From the NCBI RefSeq assembly GCF_900111375.1, contig NZ_FOHB01000012.1:1-64000 (forward strand): a DNA stretch of 64,000 nucleotides, given 5' to 3'. Under the pieces are notes generated by a model, which was not told the DNA's origin, made no database searches, and saw only the letters and a list, made by a program, of their open reading frames with translations. Positions within the stretch are counted from its first letter, which is position 1, and each line of letters begins with the position of its first letter. A program made the translations under genes and the position numbers. Below, in pieces: positions 45,101 to 53,254 of this stretch. The DNA comes from Pedococcus cremeus (GTDB taxonomy: Bacteria; Actinomycetota; Actinomycetes; Actinomycetales; Dermatophilaceae).

Positions 45101-45387
45101 TCCCTCCGGCCAGCCAGGGCGCGGACGCCTGGGTGACCAAGTTCCCGCTCGGCTTCTCCGACGGGCTGCACTCGGTGTCGGTGAAGGGCACGAGCGACGC
45201 TGACGCCACCGTGGGCCACGACCTCGACCTGTACTTCCTCGACAGCGACTGCCAGGTGACCGGCTCGTCGGCCACCGCGGCCGCCGACGAGTCGGCGGTC
45301 ATCCCTCCGGGGTCGGTCTACCTGCTGACCCAGCTCTACACCGGCGCGAACGTGGCGGTGAGTGTGCGGGCGGTCGACAACCGCTGA
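42106..45387 (+). CDS. Secreted M36 (fungalysin-type) metallopeptidase with discoidin domain
   Basis: A 1093-residue secreted protease. A twin-Arg-bearing signal region (residues ~1-42) leads to a propeptide (~45-330, PepSY/FTP-like) and the M36 catalytic domain (~330-700). The zinc motif is HEYTHGLSNR and the third ligand Glu is in GSMGEGWGDWYAL. A carboxypeptidase-regulatory-like domain (NGTVALTLVNASTGQKI), an F5/8 type C (discoidin) domain (~800-950) and a C-terminal β-domain follow. The GTG start has AGGAG 5 nt upstream. It is monocistronic, set between bS22 and a terminator, and looks like an insertion into a conserved block. Confidence 0.93.
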   Translation: MRRSRTRLMARRGLMGRMGLTTLGVGALTGALVTAPVATATASSPATDLTAPVLTGLGDAVSDLTATLDTRAAKDAVVPGAAARTALSTLLADAGKGARATWDERFGTLRSLRGPAPLTGPHDGEAVDIARAWVADNAAAFGLDGKAVRALQVARDHTLPGTGTHVVSLVQTAGGVPSARGGRLNVAVTQDGRVLSYAGDPTPSSDLTGGWVIGEAGAVLKAAGTLAPGVAYVPDADGTQAGYTTFAKGPFGGPSYAKKVTFGTRTGPVAAYRVYFIKSPQEAWEVILDGTTGKVLYRTSVVQNESDPQGTVYDNYPGAAKGGTPRQQSFGPTAESPKGWVDPTGLAGTGVTTFGNNADTYANWSNYLAPVDNAPRPVSPTGSFSYTYTNQWAATKGQTVPPSYAEDLNPAATNLFFQHNRIHDDYYALGFTETGGNFQLDNGGKGGLGGDAIKGLVQAGAASGGSPTYTGRDNAYMLTLDDGIPPWSGMFLWEPINDAFEGPYRDGSMDMTVIQHEYTHGLSNRYVAGGSALGSQQAGSMGEGWGDWYALNHAARTGLEPTRAVVGAYATGNEDRGIRNYDYNNNPNTFGDIGYDLTGPEVHADGEIWTATLWDLHKALVARYGLAKGAEVAARLVTDGMPLTAPDPSFLDARDGILTADLDRNHGDNTDLIWSVFAKRGAGASAVSRTGDDTDPTPAFDHPTASRNGTVALTLVNASTGQKIPNAKVILGRFEARVSPLGRTGSTGGFSVKAVAGAYPLTIQAPGFGAQTIEGFTVAAGKHAAKTISLAPNLASTAAGATVVSASSQDDGSPAKFAFDDTAASVWSTKAGDTAYNAGPDQRVTVKLAAPATVSSVRVSAYKATNASRFAALRDFTVQTSTDGVTWTTARKGAFGYEAPRPTAADLNYRTFALDKPVKAAYVRFFIDSVQGDTTTYAQVADIQVFGSGATVVNGTVTPDPDYTDSGTITAPNPAAGDPTGLANVFGVTGTEMSTTCTFPPASQGADAWVTKFPLGFSDGLHSVSVKGTSDADATVGHDLDLYFLDSDCQVTGSSATAAADESAVIPPGSVYLLTQLYTGANVAVSVRAVDNR

Positions 45388-45443
45388 CGGCACCGGCGGC
45401 GCTCGCCGCTCGGGCGAGCAGGCGAGCGGAGTCACGACAGAGA

Positions 45444-45479
45444 GAGGGCGGGCCGGGGAGATTCCCCCGGCCCGCCCTC
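45444..45479. terminator. Strong bidirectional terminator hairpin
   Basis: A perfect 15-bp stem (GAGGGCGGGCCGGGG and complement) with a 6-nt loop between the convergent M36 protease and HTH genes. Confidence 0.87.
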
Positions 45480-45501
45480 AGTCGTTCTTGTCGTCTGCCA
45501 A

Positions 45502-45702
45502 TCACGCGGTGTCGACGTACGACGTGCGCAGGTACTTGTGCACGGCGTCCTCGGGAACGCGGAACGAGCGACCCACGCGAATGGCGGGGAGCTCTCCGGC
45601 GTGCACCATCCGGTACACGGTCATCTTCGACACGCGCATGATCGAGGCGACCTCGGCGACGGTCAGGAACCGCACCTCGGCGAGCTGGCGCTCGTTGGAC
45701 AT
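45502..45702 (-). CDS. Excisionase-type helix-turn-helix DNA-binding protein
   Basis: A 66-residue MerR-like/excisionase HTH protein: FLTVAEVASIMRVSKMTVYR then GELPAIRVGRSFRVPEDAVHKYL. It is a winged-helix DNA binder with no effector domain. It is conserved beside proC and bS22 in actinobacteria (from memory, Rv0500A), so it is a chromosomal regulator and not a phage excisionase. The ATG at 45702 has GAGG upstream; a GTG seven codons earlier is less likely. Targets unknown. Confidence 0.9.
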   Translation of the reverse strand: MSNERQLAEVRFLTVAEVASIMRVSKMTVYRMVHAGELPAIRVGRSFRVPEDAVHKYLRTSYVDTA

Positions 45703-45854
45703 AGCTACCTCGATCTTCTTCACGTGCGCATCGCCGGCTTCCCCTCCGGCGGACTCCTACGCTCGTGCAAGTCGCAACGATAGGGGCTGATGTGACCACT
45801 GGGGAAGCGGATGGGGAAAGAAAGTCGACGCTTCTCCCCCACTGTCCAGTCGAC

Positions 45855-45886
45855 ACGCCGTCTGACCAGTGAAAAGGCGACGGCGT
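45855..45886 (-). terminator. Possible terminator at the end of acuC
   Basis: ACGCCGTC and GACGGCGT form an 8-bp stem with a 16-nt loop right at the acuC stop codon. The large loop makes this weak. Confidence 0.3.
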
Positions 45887-47082
45887 CAGTCGAACCAGAG
45901 GTCGAGCCCGAAGTGCTCGAAGACGGCCTGCCGGGTGGCCATGATGGCCCGGTCCACCTCGCTGTGCGGGTTGTAGCCCATGTCCCACGGCTGGTGCCAG
46001 ATCGGGCCCTCCGAGGGGTCGAGGTCGCCCATCCGGCGCGGTCCCTGCCGGCCGAGCTCCATGAGCACGTGCTCGAGCCAGCCGTCGGGCACCGGCGCCG
46101 TCAGCGGGATCGGCCGGTGCGTCGCGATGCCGGTGAGGTGGGTCCAGGTGCGGGGCACGACGTCGACGAGCTCGTAGCCACCGCCCCCGAGCGCGACCCA
46201 GCGGCCCTCGCAGACGTCGTGGGCCAGCCGGTGCAGCGCGTCGGCGGCGGTGCGCTGCGCGTCGACCGAGAGGGCCATGTGGGCCAGCGGGTCCTGCGCG
46301 TGGGTGTCGCAGCCGTGCTGGGTCACCATCACCTCCGGCTTGAACGCGCGCACGATCGGCAGCGCCGTGGCGTGCAGGGCCCGCAGCCAGGCCGAGTCGC
46401 CGGTGCCGGGCGGCAGGGCCACGTTGACCGCCGAGCCCGGTGCGTTCGGGCCACCGGTGTCGCCCGGCCAGCCGGTGCCCGGGAACAGTGCCCGGCCCGA
46501 CTCGTGCAGCGAGATGGTGAGCACCCGGGGGTCGTCCCAGAAGATGCGCTCGACGCCGTCACCGTGGTGCACGTCGATGTCGACGTAGGCCACCCGCTGG
46601 GCGCCGTGGTCGAGCAGCCACTGGATGCCGACCGCGATGTCGTTGTAGATGCAGAACCCCGAGGCGCTGCCCGGCATCGCGTGGTGCAGGCCGCCGCAGA
46701 AGTTGACGCCGTGGCTCGACCGGCCGGTCCAGACGTCCTCGCAGACCTGCCGGGTGCCCTCGGCAATGCGGGCGCTGGCCTCGTGCATGCCGGCGAAGGC
46801 GGGGTCGTCCTCGGTGCCGATCCCGAAGCCGCCGTCGGCGCCGGCCGGGTCCTTCGAGGCCGCCTTCACGGCGTCGATGTAGTCCGGGTCGTGCACCGTC
46901 GCCAGGAGCGCGTCGTCGGGCAGCGGCGGGTTCACCAGCTCGACGTCGGTGTGGGAGAACAGGCCGAAGGCCTCGCACAGGCGGGCGGTCAGGTCGAGGC
47001 GCACCGGAGCCATCGGGTGCGTGGGACCGAAGTTGTATGCCGTGAAGCTGGGGTCCCAGATCACGCGCGCCTGAGTGGGCAT
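45886..47082 (-). CDS. acuC: Acetoin utilization protein AcuC / histone deacetylase family
   Basis: A 398-residue class I/II-type zinc-dependent deacetylase. Metal and catalytic elements are GGLHHAMPGSASGFCIYNDI (tandem His), VAYVDIDVHHGDGV (Asp and His ligands), GHCxx-type QHGCDTHAQDPLA, and the C-terminal LGGGGYEL. AcuC deacetylates acetyl-CoA synthetase and other acetyl-lysines in the cytoplasm. Two GNAT genes nearby make an acetylation/deacetylation link conceivable, but they are on separate transcripts. The ATG is 7 nt after TAGCGT. Confidence 0.92.
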   Translation of the reverse strand: MPTQARVIWDPSFTAYNFGPTHPMAPVRLDLTARLCEAFGLFSHTDVELVNPPLPDDALLATVHDPDYIDAVKAASKDPAGADGGFGIGTEDDPAFAGMHEASARIAEGTRQVCEDVWTGRSSHGVNFCGGLHHAMPGSASGFCIYNDIAVGIQWLLDHGAQRVAYVDIDVHHGDGVERIFWDDPRVLTISLHESGRALFPGTGWPGDTGGPNAPGSAVNVALPPGTGDSAWLRALHATALPIVRAFKPEVMVTQHGCDTHAQDPLAHMALSVDAQRTAADALHRLAHDVCEGRWVALGGGGYELVDVVPRTWTHLTGIATHRPIPLTAPVPDGWLEHVLMELGRQGPRRMGDLDPSEGPIWHQPWDMGYNPHSEVDRAIMATRQAVFEHFGLDLWFD

Positions 47083-47106
47083 GTCACGCACGCTACCGGG
47101 CGGGTA

Positions 47107-47120
47107 CTGTCCGTGGACAG
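47107..47120. promoter_or_regulatory. Inverted repeat between acuC and the TrkA-like gene
   Basis: CTGTCC-GT-GGACAG is a perfect 6-bp inverted repeat in the divergent acuC/TrkA-like control region. The remaining ~140 nt up to the TrkA-like gene is CGAC/CACC-rich low-complexity DNA with no other clear signal. Confidence 0.35.
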
Positions 47121-47266
47121 GACGGCCCGGTGGCCGACACCGGACGCGGCCGGAGGCGGCCCGACACCCGCTCGACGCCCGCTCGACACCGCTCGACCCC
47201 ACGTCGACATCGCGTCGCCACCGGCCCGACACCCAGACGACACGTGCCGACACGACGGAGGAACCC

Positions 47267-47935
47267 TTGCCCAGGAACCGGCTCTTCGAGGAGGACGTGC
47301 TCGTCATCGGCCTCGGGCGGTTCGGTGCCGCTGCCGCGCTCGAGCTGCAGCAGCTCGGCCACCACGTGGTCGCGATCGAGCAGGACGCCGTGCTCGCCGA
47401 GACCTTCCTCGGGAAGATCACCAAGATCGTTCAGGCCGACGCGAGCCAGCCGACGGCGATCGCGGCGATCAAGGCGCGCAACTTCAAGCTGGCCGTGGTG
47501 GGCATCGGCTCGTCGGTCGAGGCCTCGGTGCTCGCCTCGCTCAACCTGGTCGACGCCGGCATCCCCTCGATCTGGGCCAAGGCCCTCTCCCCCGAGCACG
47601 GCCGGATCCTCACCCGCATCGGGGTGCACCACGTGATCTTCCCGGAGGCCGAGACCGGGCGCCGGGTCGCACACCTCGTCAACGGCAAGCTGATGGACTA
47701 CATCGAGTTCGACGACGGCTTCGCGATCGTCAAGATGCGGCCGCCGCAGGAGACGATCGGCTTCACGCTGGCACAGACCCAGGTGCGCAGCAAGTACGGC
47801 GTCACCGTCGTGGGCGTGAAGTCACCCGGCGAGGACTTCACCTACGCGCAGGCCGACACGAAGGTCAGCGCGCACGACACCCTCATCGTGAGCGGCCCGA
47901 CCGACCTCATCGAGCGGCTCGCGTCCCGCCCCTAG
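47267..47935 (+). CDS. TrkA-like potassium uptake regulatory protein (RCK)
   Basis: A 222-residue cytoplasmic RCK protein. The N-domain has VLVIGLGRFGAAAALELQQLG (GxGxxG) with VVAIEQD as the ribose-binding acid, binding NAD(H) or adenine nucleotides. The C-terminal TrkA-C domain starts near residue 140 (ETIGFTLAQTQVRSKYGVTVVGVKSPG). Such proteins gate KtrB/TrkH channels, but no membrane subunit is in the window. The start is TTG with GGAGG 5 nt upstream. The stop overlaps the convergent GNAT gene by 4 nt. Confidence 0.87.
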   Translation: MPRNRLFEEDVLVIGLGRFGAAAALELQQLGHHVVAIEQDAVLAETFLGKITKIVQADASQPTAIAAIKARNFKLAVVGIGSSVEASVLASLNLVDAGIPSIWAKALSPEHGRILTRIGVHHVIFPEAETGRRVAHLVNGKLMDYIEFDDGFAIVKMRPPQETIGFTLAQTQVRSKYGVTVVGVKSPGEDFTYAQADTKVSAHDTLIVSGPTDLIERLASRP

Positions 47936-48453
47936 AGGGTCGGCATCCCCCGGTCCTGGCCGAGCGCCAGCACCATGGCGATCTCCTCGTCGCCGTCCTC
48001 CGACGCGACGCGCATCGGCCGGCGGCTGTCGGTCGGGCGGAACCCGAAGCCCGAGGCGAAGGCGACCGCTGGCCCGTTGTCGGTGTTGACCCAGTAGGCG
48101 AGGTGCGTGCGCCCCTCGCGGCGGGCGGTGTCGGCACCGGCCTGCACGAGCTGGGACGCGACGCCGGCGCCGCGGAAGTCGGGCGCGACCCACAGGCCGA
48201 ACAGCTCGGCGACGGTGGGGCTGTCGGGTCCGGCCTCACCGAGACTGGCGACCCCGACGGACCGGCCGTCGACCTCGGCGAGCAGGCGCCGGGAGCGGCG
48301 CATGCGGGTGCGCCAGAAGGCCTCGTCGTAGGCCTCCTCCTCGGCGTAGGTGGCCACGAACGCCTGCGGCGACTCCTCGAGCGCGGCCAGCCGCACCCGG
48401 CGGTAGGTCTCCCACTGGTCCTCGGTCAGCTCGCGCACGGAGATCTCGCTCAT
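47932..48453 (-). CDS. GNAT family N-acetyltransferase
   Basis: A 173-residue GNAT protein. The acetyl-CoA-binding motif A is LWVAPDFRGAGVASQLVQAGAD and motif B NTDNGPAVAFASGFGFRPT. The opening REL.EDQWETYRRVRLAALEESP resembles a group that acetylates small molecules or protein N-termini. Substrate unknown. It has the same length and opening as the next GNAT, so the two are probably an old tandem duplication. Confidence 0.87.
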   Translation of the reverse strand: MSEISVRELTEDQWETYRRVRLAALEESPQAFVATYAEEEAYDEAFWRTRMRRSRRLLAEVDGRSVGVASLGEAGPDSPTVAELFGLWVAPDFRGAGVASQLVQAGADTARREGRTHLAYWVNTDNGPAVAFASGFGFRPTDSRRPMRVASEDGDEEIAMVLALGQDRGMPTL

Positions 48454-48517
48454 GGCCACTACTCTCGCACGACGCCCCGGCCCGGCGGTCACTGGCGGGT
48501 GACGCTTTACCCGCCGT

Positions 48518-49039
48518 TCACAGTTCGCGAGCCATCTCCAGCTCGCGCACGTCGGCGGCGTGGGGCAGGACCCCGGTCCGGCCGGTGGGCCGGAAGCCGT
48601 GGCGCTCGTAGAGGCCGCGGGCGTGGACGTTCGCCTCCGCGACGTCGAGGGTGACGCGGCGACAACCGGACTCCGCGGCATACCGCACCGCCGTCTGGAC
48701 CAGGGCGTCACCGACGCCGCGTCCGCGCGCGGACGGGCGGACCCACATGGCGATCAGGCACGTCTCGTCCTCGTCCTGCTCGGGAAAGCGGAACAGGCTG
48801 ACGGCGCCGAGCGGCTCGGAGCCCTCGTCGGCGGCCAGCCAGGTCGGCATGGTCCGCAGCCGTTCGCGCCAGCCGGACTCGGGCCGGGCCGCGGACTCGG
48901 CATGCGTGCCCCCGAAGGCCATCGGCGCGTCGAGGAGCATCTGGAGGCGGATCTCGCGGTAGGCCGCCCAGTCCTCCTCCCCCAGCCGGACGACGGTGAC
49001 CCGCGGGGCGTCGACGGCCCCGGCCTGCGGCTCAGTCAT
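48518..49039 (-). CDS. GNAT family N-acetyltransferase
   Basis: A 173-residue GNAT. Motif A is MWVRPSARGRGVGDALVQTAVRYA, motif B EANVHARGLYERHGFRPTGRTG. The N-terminal RLGEEDWAAYREIRLQMLLDAP parallels the downstream paralogue. Its ATG overlaps the proC stop by 8 nt, so it is translationally linked to proC. Substrate unknown. Confidence 0.87.
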   Translation of the reverse strand: MTEPQAGAVDAPRVTVVRLGEEDWAAYREIRLQMLLDAPMAFGGTHAESAARPESGWRERLRTMPTWLAADEGSEPLGAVSLFRFPEQDEDETCLIAMWVRPSARGRGVGDALVQTAVRYAAESGCRRVTLDVAEANVHARGLYERHGFRPTGRTGVLPHAADVRELEMAREL

Positions 49040-49838
49040 TGCCGGAGGCGAGCTGGTGCGAGCGCTCCGCCGCGGCCTCCATGGCCGTGATGAAGGCGGC
49101 CCGGACCTTGTGGTCGTCGAGCTGACGCAGGGCGGCGGCGGTCGTGCCCCCCGGGGAGGTGACCTGCTCGCGCAGCACGGTCGGGTGCTGCTTGGTCTCC
49201 TTGATCATCGTCGCGGCGCCGTAGAGGGTCTGGACGACGAGCTCCGTGGAGGTGGCGCGGGGCAGGCCGAGCAGGACGCCGGCCTCGATCATGGCCTCGA
49301 CGACGTAGAAGATGTAGGCCGGCCCGGAGCCGGAGATCGCGGTGACGGCGTCCTGGTGCTTCTCGGCGACCTCGACGACCTTGCCGCACGAGCGCATCAG
49401 CTCGGCCGCCTCCGCGAGGTGCGAGGCGTCGCAGTGCTTGCCCGGGCTGACCGCGGCCATGCCCTGGTCCACCAGCGCGGGCGTGTTGGGCATGACCCGC
49501 ACGACCGAGCTGCCGCCGGGCAGCCGCGACTCGAGGAACTCTGTGGTGATGCCGGCCGCCAGGCTGACCACGAGGTTGTGCTCGGCGACGTGGTCGCTGA
49601 TCTCCTCGAGCAGGGCACCCATGTCCTGCGGCTTGACGACGAGCACCAGGGTGTCGGCCGCGGCGGCCGCCTCGGCGTTGCCCATGGTGCGCACGCCGTA
49701 GCGTTCGCGCAGCTCGGCCAGGTGCTCGGGCCGGCGGTCGGTGACGATGAGGTCGTCGGCGCTGCGGCCGGCCCGGACGAGCCCGGACAGCAGGGTCTCC
49801 CCCATCACGCCGGCCCCGAAGATCGCGACGGTACCCAT
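49032..49838 (-). CDS. proC: Pyrroline-5-carboxylate reductase
   Basis: A 268-residue enzyme making proline from P5C with NAD(P)H. The Rossmann motif is VAIFGAGVMGETLLSGLVRAG, followed by VKPQDM, VRVMPNTPALVDQGM and the C-terminal substrate/dimer region SGSGPAYIFYVVEAMIEAGVLLGL...EQVTSPGGTTAAAL. GAGGAGG precedes the ATG. It sits 12 nt after proline dehydrogenase, which catalyses the opposite conversion. Confidence 0.95.
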   Translation of the reverse strand: MGTVAIFGAGVMGETLLSGLVRAGRSADDLIVTDRRPEHLAELRERYGVRTMGNAEAAAAADTLVLVVKPQDMGALLEEISDHVAEHNLVVSLAAGITTEFLESRLPGGSSVVRVMPNTPALVDQGMAAVSPGKHCDASHLAEAAELMRSCGKVVEVAEKHQDAVTAISGSGPAYIFYVVEAMIEAGVLLGLPRATSTELVVQTLYGAATMIKETKQHPTVLREQVTSPGGTTAAALRQLDDHKVRAAFITAMEAAAERSHQLASGND

Positions 49839-49850
49839 GGGTGCCTCCTC

Positions 49851-50801
49851 TCAGCCCCGCGAGGCCAGGCCGCGCAGGAAGAACATGGTGTTGGCGGGAC
49901 GCTCGGCCATGCGGCGCATGAGGTAGCCGTACCACTCCTCGCCGTAGGGGATGTAGACCCGCATCTGGTCACCGCGGTCGGCGATCCGCTTCTGCTCCTC
50001 GGGACGGATGCCGTAGAGCATCTGGTACTCGAAGGTCTGCGGGTCACGGCGGTGGTGGGCGGCGAGCGCCCCCGCGATCTCGAGGAGCCGGGGGTCGTGG
50101 CTGGCCACCATGGGGTAGCCGTCACCGGCCATGAGGACCTTCAGGCACCGCACGTATGCCGTGTCGACCTCCTCCGAGGACTGGAAGGCCACCGACTCGG
50201 GCTCCTTGTAGGCGCCCTTGCAGAGCCGGACCCGGCTGCCCTCGTGGGCGAGGTCGCGACAGTCGGCCTCGCTGCGCCGCAGGTAGGACTGGATCACCGC
50301 GCCGACCCACGGGAAGTCCTGGCGCAGCTCGCGCAGGGCCTCGAGGGTGGCGTCGGTGGTGGTGTGGTCCTCCATGTCGAGGGTCACCGTGGTGCCGGCG
50401 TCGGCCGCCGCCTCGCAGATCTCGCGGGCGTGCTCGAGCGCGATCTTCGCGCCGTCGCCCGGCAGTGCCTGCCCGAGGGCGCTGAGCTTGAGGCTGACCT
50501 CGCCCATGCCCATCTGGCTCAGGTCGGCCCGCTTCAGCTCGCGCAGCAGGTGCACGTAGGCGTCGCGGGTGCGGATGGCCTGCGTGAGGTCGGTGGTGTC
50601 CTCGCCGAGGTAGTCGATGGTGGCGAGGCGGTTGGTCATCCGCAGCTCGGCGGTCGCCGCGACGGCGTCCTCCGTGGTGGACCCGGGGACGAAGCGGCGC
50701 ACCACCTGCCGGCTGACCGGCGCCGTCTCGATGGTCCGGCGCACGCCGTCGCTCTTCGAGAGCTGCAGCAGCGCGTTGCGCAGCAGGTCACCTGCGTCCA
50801 C
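49851..50801 (-). CDS. Proline dehydrogenase (monofunctional PutA domain)
   Basis: A 316-residue FAD-dependent β8α8-barrel oxidising proline to P5C. Signature segments are VSLKLSALGQALPGDG, VTLDMEDHTTTD, VIQSYLRRSEAD, RVRLCKGAYKEPES, and the C-terminal YGEEWYGYLMRRMAERPAN (the R..ERP substrate motif). There is no P5C dehydrogenase domain, and none is nearby. The GTG has AAGGA upstream. It precedes proC in one operon. Confidence 0.93.
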   Translation of the reverse strand: MDAGDLLRNALLQLSKSDGVRRTIETAPVSRQVVRRFVPGSTTEDAVAATAELRMTNRLATIDYLGEDTTDLTQAIRTRDAYVHLLRELKRADLSQMGMGEVSLKLSALGQALPGDGAKIALEHAREICEAAADAGTTVTLDMEDHTTTDATLEALRELRQDFPWVGAVIQSYLRRSEADCRDLAHEGSRVRLCKGAYKEPESVAFQSSEEVDTAYVRCLKVLMAGDGYPMVASHDPRLLEIAGALAAHHRRDPQTFEYQMLYGIRPEEQKRIADRGDQMRVYIPYGEEWYGYLMRRMAERPANTMFFLRGLASRG

Positions 50802-50866
50802 GAAGGGTCCTTCCGACGTCCGGCCGCGTCGGTCGCGACCGCCGCCAAGGCTATCCCCCCTGCGCC

Positions 50867-51601
50867 TCAGGCAGTGCGGCGCCGGAGGGTGAGCGACCCG
50901 AGCAGCAGGGAGGCCACGATCCAGGCCGCGATGACCACCAGGTCCGGGCCCACCTGGCCGAGCGGGTCGGCCGCGGCCGCCACCTCGTTCATGGCGTCCA
51001 CGGCATACGACAGGGGCAGCGCGTCGGAGAAGGGCTGCAGCACCTGCGGCAGCTGGTCGCGCGCCACGAGCAGCCCGCACAGCAGGAACTGGGGCAGCAC
51101 GAAGGCCGGCATGAACTGCACCGCCTGGAACTCGGTGCGCGCGAAGCCGCTGGCGAGCAGGCCGAGGGCGGTGCCGAGCACGGCGTCGGCCACGGCGACC
51201 ACGACGAGCACCCACACGGGCCCGGCGAGGTCGAGACCACAGACGTAGATGGCGAAGGCCGAGGCGACCACCGCCTGCAGCACCGCCATCAGCCCGAAGG
51301 CCAGGGCGTAGCCGATCATGAGGTCGGTCTTGGCCATCGGTGTGGTCATGAGCCGCTCGAGGGTGCCGGAGGTGCGCTCGCGCAGGGTCGCCACGCTGGT
51401 GACGATGAACATGACCACGAACGGGAAGACGCCGAGCAGCGCCGGCCCGATGTGGTCGAACACCGGTGTCCCGTTGTAGATCCACGCGAGCAGCCCCATC
51501 AGCACGACGGGTACGAGCAGCATCAGGGCGATGGTGCGGTGGTCGGTGCGGAGCTGGCGCAGGACGCGCGCCGTGACCACGAGGGTGCGGTGCACGCTCA
51601 C
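50867..51601 (-). CDS. ABC-2 type transporter permease
   Basis: A 244-residue membrane protein with about six helices and the ABC-2 hallmark TSVATLRERTSGTLERLMTTPMAKTDLMIGY after the second helix. It pairs with the adjacent ATPase as an exporter of a drug, lipid or polysaccharide precursor. The GTG overlaps the ATPase stop (GTGA). Cargo unknown. Confidence 0.88.
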   Translation of the reverse strand: MSVHRTLVVTARVLRQLRTDHRTIALMLLVPVVLMGLLAWIYNGTPVFDHIGPALLGVFPFVVMFIVTSVATLRERTSGTLERLMTTPMAKTDLMIGYALAFGLMAVLQAVVASAFAIYVCGLDLAGPVWVLVVVAVADAVLGTALGLLASGFARTEFQAVQFMPAFVLPQFLLCGLLVARDQLPQVLQPFSDALPLSYAVDAMNEVAAAADPLGQVGPDLVVIAAWIVASLLLGSLTLRRRTA

Positions 51602-52338
51602 GAGGCCGCCTCCTTCTCCGCGGCGTCGATGAGCGACAGGAACGCCGTCTCGGCGTCCACCGCGCCGGTGCGCTCGAGCAGCGCCGGCAGCGGCTCGTCG
51701 GCCAGCAGGCGCCCCTCGCGCAGCAGGAGCAGGCGCTCGCACCGGGCCGCCTCGTCCATGACGTGGCTCGAGACGAGCATCGAGGTGCCGGCGGCGGCGA
51801 GCTGGTGGAACAGCCGCCACAGGTCGCGCCGGAGCACCGGGTCGAGGCCGACGGTGGGCTCGTCGAGCACGAGCAGCTCGGGGTGGTTGACCAGGGCCGA
51901 CGCCAGGGAGACCCGCGAGCGCTGGCCGCCGGAGAGCCGTCCGGCGAGCACGCCCGCATGGCTCTCGAGGTCGACCGCGGCGATGGCCTCCTCCGCCGAG
52001 GCGGTGTCCGCACCGACCATCCGGGCGAAGAAGCGCACGTTCTCGCGCACCGTGAGGTCGTCGTAGATGCTCGGCGCCTGCGTGACGTAGCCGACGCGCG
52101 ACCGCAGCCCGGGCGACCCGGCGGGCTCGCCCAGCACGGTGACGGTGCCCGACTCGACGACCTGGACGCCCACGACGGCCCGCATGAGGGTCGTCTTGCC
52201 ACCGCCGCTGGGTCCGAGGAGGCCGACGACCTGGCCGGCCGGGACGGTCACACTGAGGTCCGGCAGCACGACCCTGCCACCCCGCACGACGCGGAGGTGG
52301 TCCACCTCGACCGCAGCAGCCGTGGCGCCGGGAGCCAT
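51598..52338 (-). CDS. ABC transporter ATP-binding protein
   Basis: A 246-residue ABC ATPase. Walker A is [14 protein letters not shown], the Q-loop [16 protein letters not shown], the signature [10 protein letters not shown], Walker [14 protein letters not shown] and the H-loop VSSHVMDEA. It drives the ABC-2 permease. The ATG is 6 nt after TAGATT, another leaderless arrangement. Confidence 0.92.
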   Translation of the reverse strand: MAPGATAAAVEVDHLRVVRGGRVVLPDLSVTVPAGQVVGLLGPSGGGKTTLMRAVVGVQVVESGTVTVLGEPAGSPGLRSRVGYVTQAPSIYDDLTVRENVRFFARMVGADTASAEEAIAAVDLESHAGVLAGRLSGGQRSRVSLASALVNHPELLVLDEPTVGLDPVLRRDLWRLFHQLAAAGTSMLVSSHVMDEAARCERLLLLREGRLLADEPLPALLERTGAVDAETAFLSLIDAAEKEAAS

Positions 52339-52367
52339 GGTGGGAATCTACGCCCGCGCCGCTGCGC

Positions 52368-53186
52368 TCAGGAGGACTTCAGGCTGGGCGCCGTGGCCAG
52401 GTGCAGCCGGGCGAACGCGAGCGCCTCGCTCAGGTCGATCTCGCGCTGCTCCTCGGTCAGCTTGCGGGTGCCGACCTCGACGACGATGGCTCCCGAGAAC
52501 TGCCCAGCCGCAAGGCCCTCGAGGAAGTCGGCGCACGGCTGGGCCCCCCGCCCCGGCACCAGGTGCTCGTCGCGGGCGGTGCCGGTGCCGTCGGCGAGGT
52601 GCACGTGCGCCAGCCGCGCACCGAGCTCCTCGGCCATCTGGAGCGCGTCCGACCCGGCCGTGGCCGTGTGCGAGAGGTCGAGCGTCACGTTGTCGTAGGG
52701 CAGCGGCACCGGGTCCCACCCGGGCAGGTAGGCCTGGTACTCGCGGTTGCGCGCGCGCCACGGGAACATGTTCTCGACGGCCAGCTTGATGCCGCTCTCG
52801 TGCTCCCGGAGCGCCACGCCGTCGAAGAACTCGCGGGCGTAGTCGCGCTGCCACCGGAACGGCGGGTGCAGCACCACCGTGCCGGCGCCCACCTCCTGGG
52901 CGAGCTCGATGGACTTGTCGACCTTGGTCCACGGGTCGGTGCTCCACACCCGCTGGGTGAGCAGCAGGGTCGGTGCGTGCACCGACAGCACCGGTATGCC
53001 GTGCAGCTCGGAGAGCGCCTTGACGGCGCCCGGCTCCTGCGAGACCGGGTCGGTCCAGACCATGACCTCGACGCCGTCGTAGCCGAGCCGTCGGGCGGTG
53101 GCGAAGGCGGCCGCGCAGTTCTCCGGGTAGACCGATGCGGTCGACAGGGCGACCGGTGCACCGGGCACGGAGACTGCGGCGGACAT
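52368..53186 (-). CDS. Sugar phosphate isomerase/epimerase-like TIM barrel
   Basis: A 272-residue xylose-isomerase-like barrel (AP endonuclease 2 superfamily). [67 protein letters not shown] and VVEVGTRKL supply the metal-binding His/Glu/Asp set. The family isomerises or epimerises sugars and polyols. By context it corresponds to the gene after ppx in mycobacteria. The ATG is 6 nt after TACCCT. Substrate unknown. Confidence 0.87.
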   Translation of the reverse strand: MSAAVSVPGAPVALSTASVYPENCAAAFATARRLGYDGVEVMVWTDPVSQEPGAVKALSELHGIPVLSVHAPTLLLTQRVWSTDPWTKVDKSIELAQEVGAGTVVLHPPFRWQRDYAREFFDGVALREHESGIKLAVENMFPWRARNREYQAYLPGWDPVPLPYDNVTLDLSHTATAGSDALQMAEELGARLAHVHLADGTGTARDEHLVPGRGAQPCADFLEGLAAGQFSGAIVVEVGTRKLTEEQREIDLSEALAFARLHLATAPSLKSS

Positions 53187-53254
53187 GCCCTGAGGGTATC
53201 GAGCCCGTCGCCACGCCCCCATCGGTCACCCCGGCGGAGCCGCGGTGGCAGCGG

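Noticed and set aside
45502-45702. The excisionase-like HTH gene as a sign of a prophage or integrative element
   Set aside because: No integrase, att repeat or phage gene is near, and the family is a conserved chromosomal neighbour of bS22 and proC.
47121-47266. CGAC/CACC-rich stretch before the TrkA-like gene as an origin or iteron array
   Set aside because: The units are irregular and GC-rich with no AT-rich unwinding region; it reads as low-complexity leader DNA.
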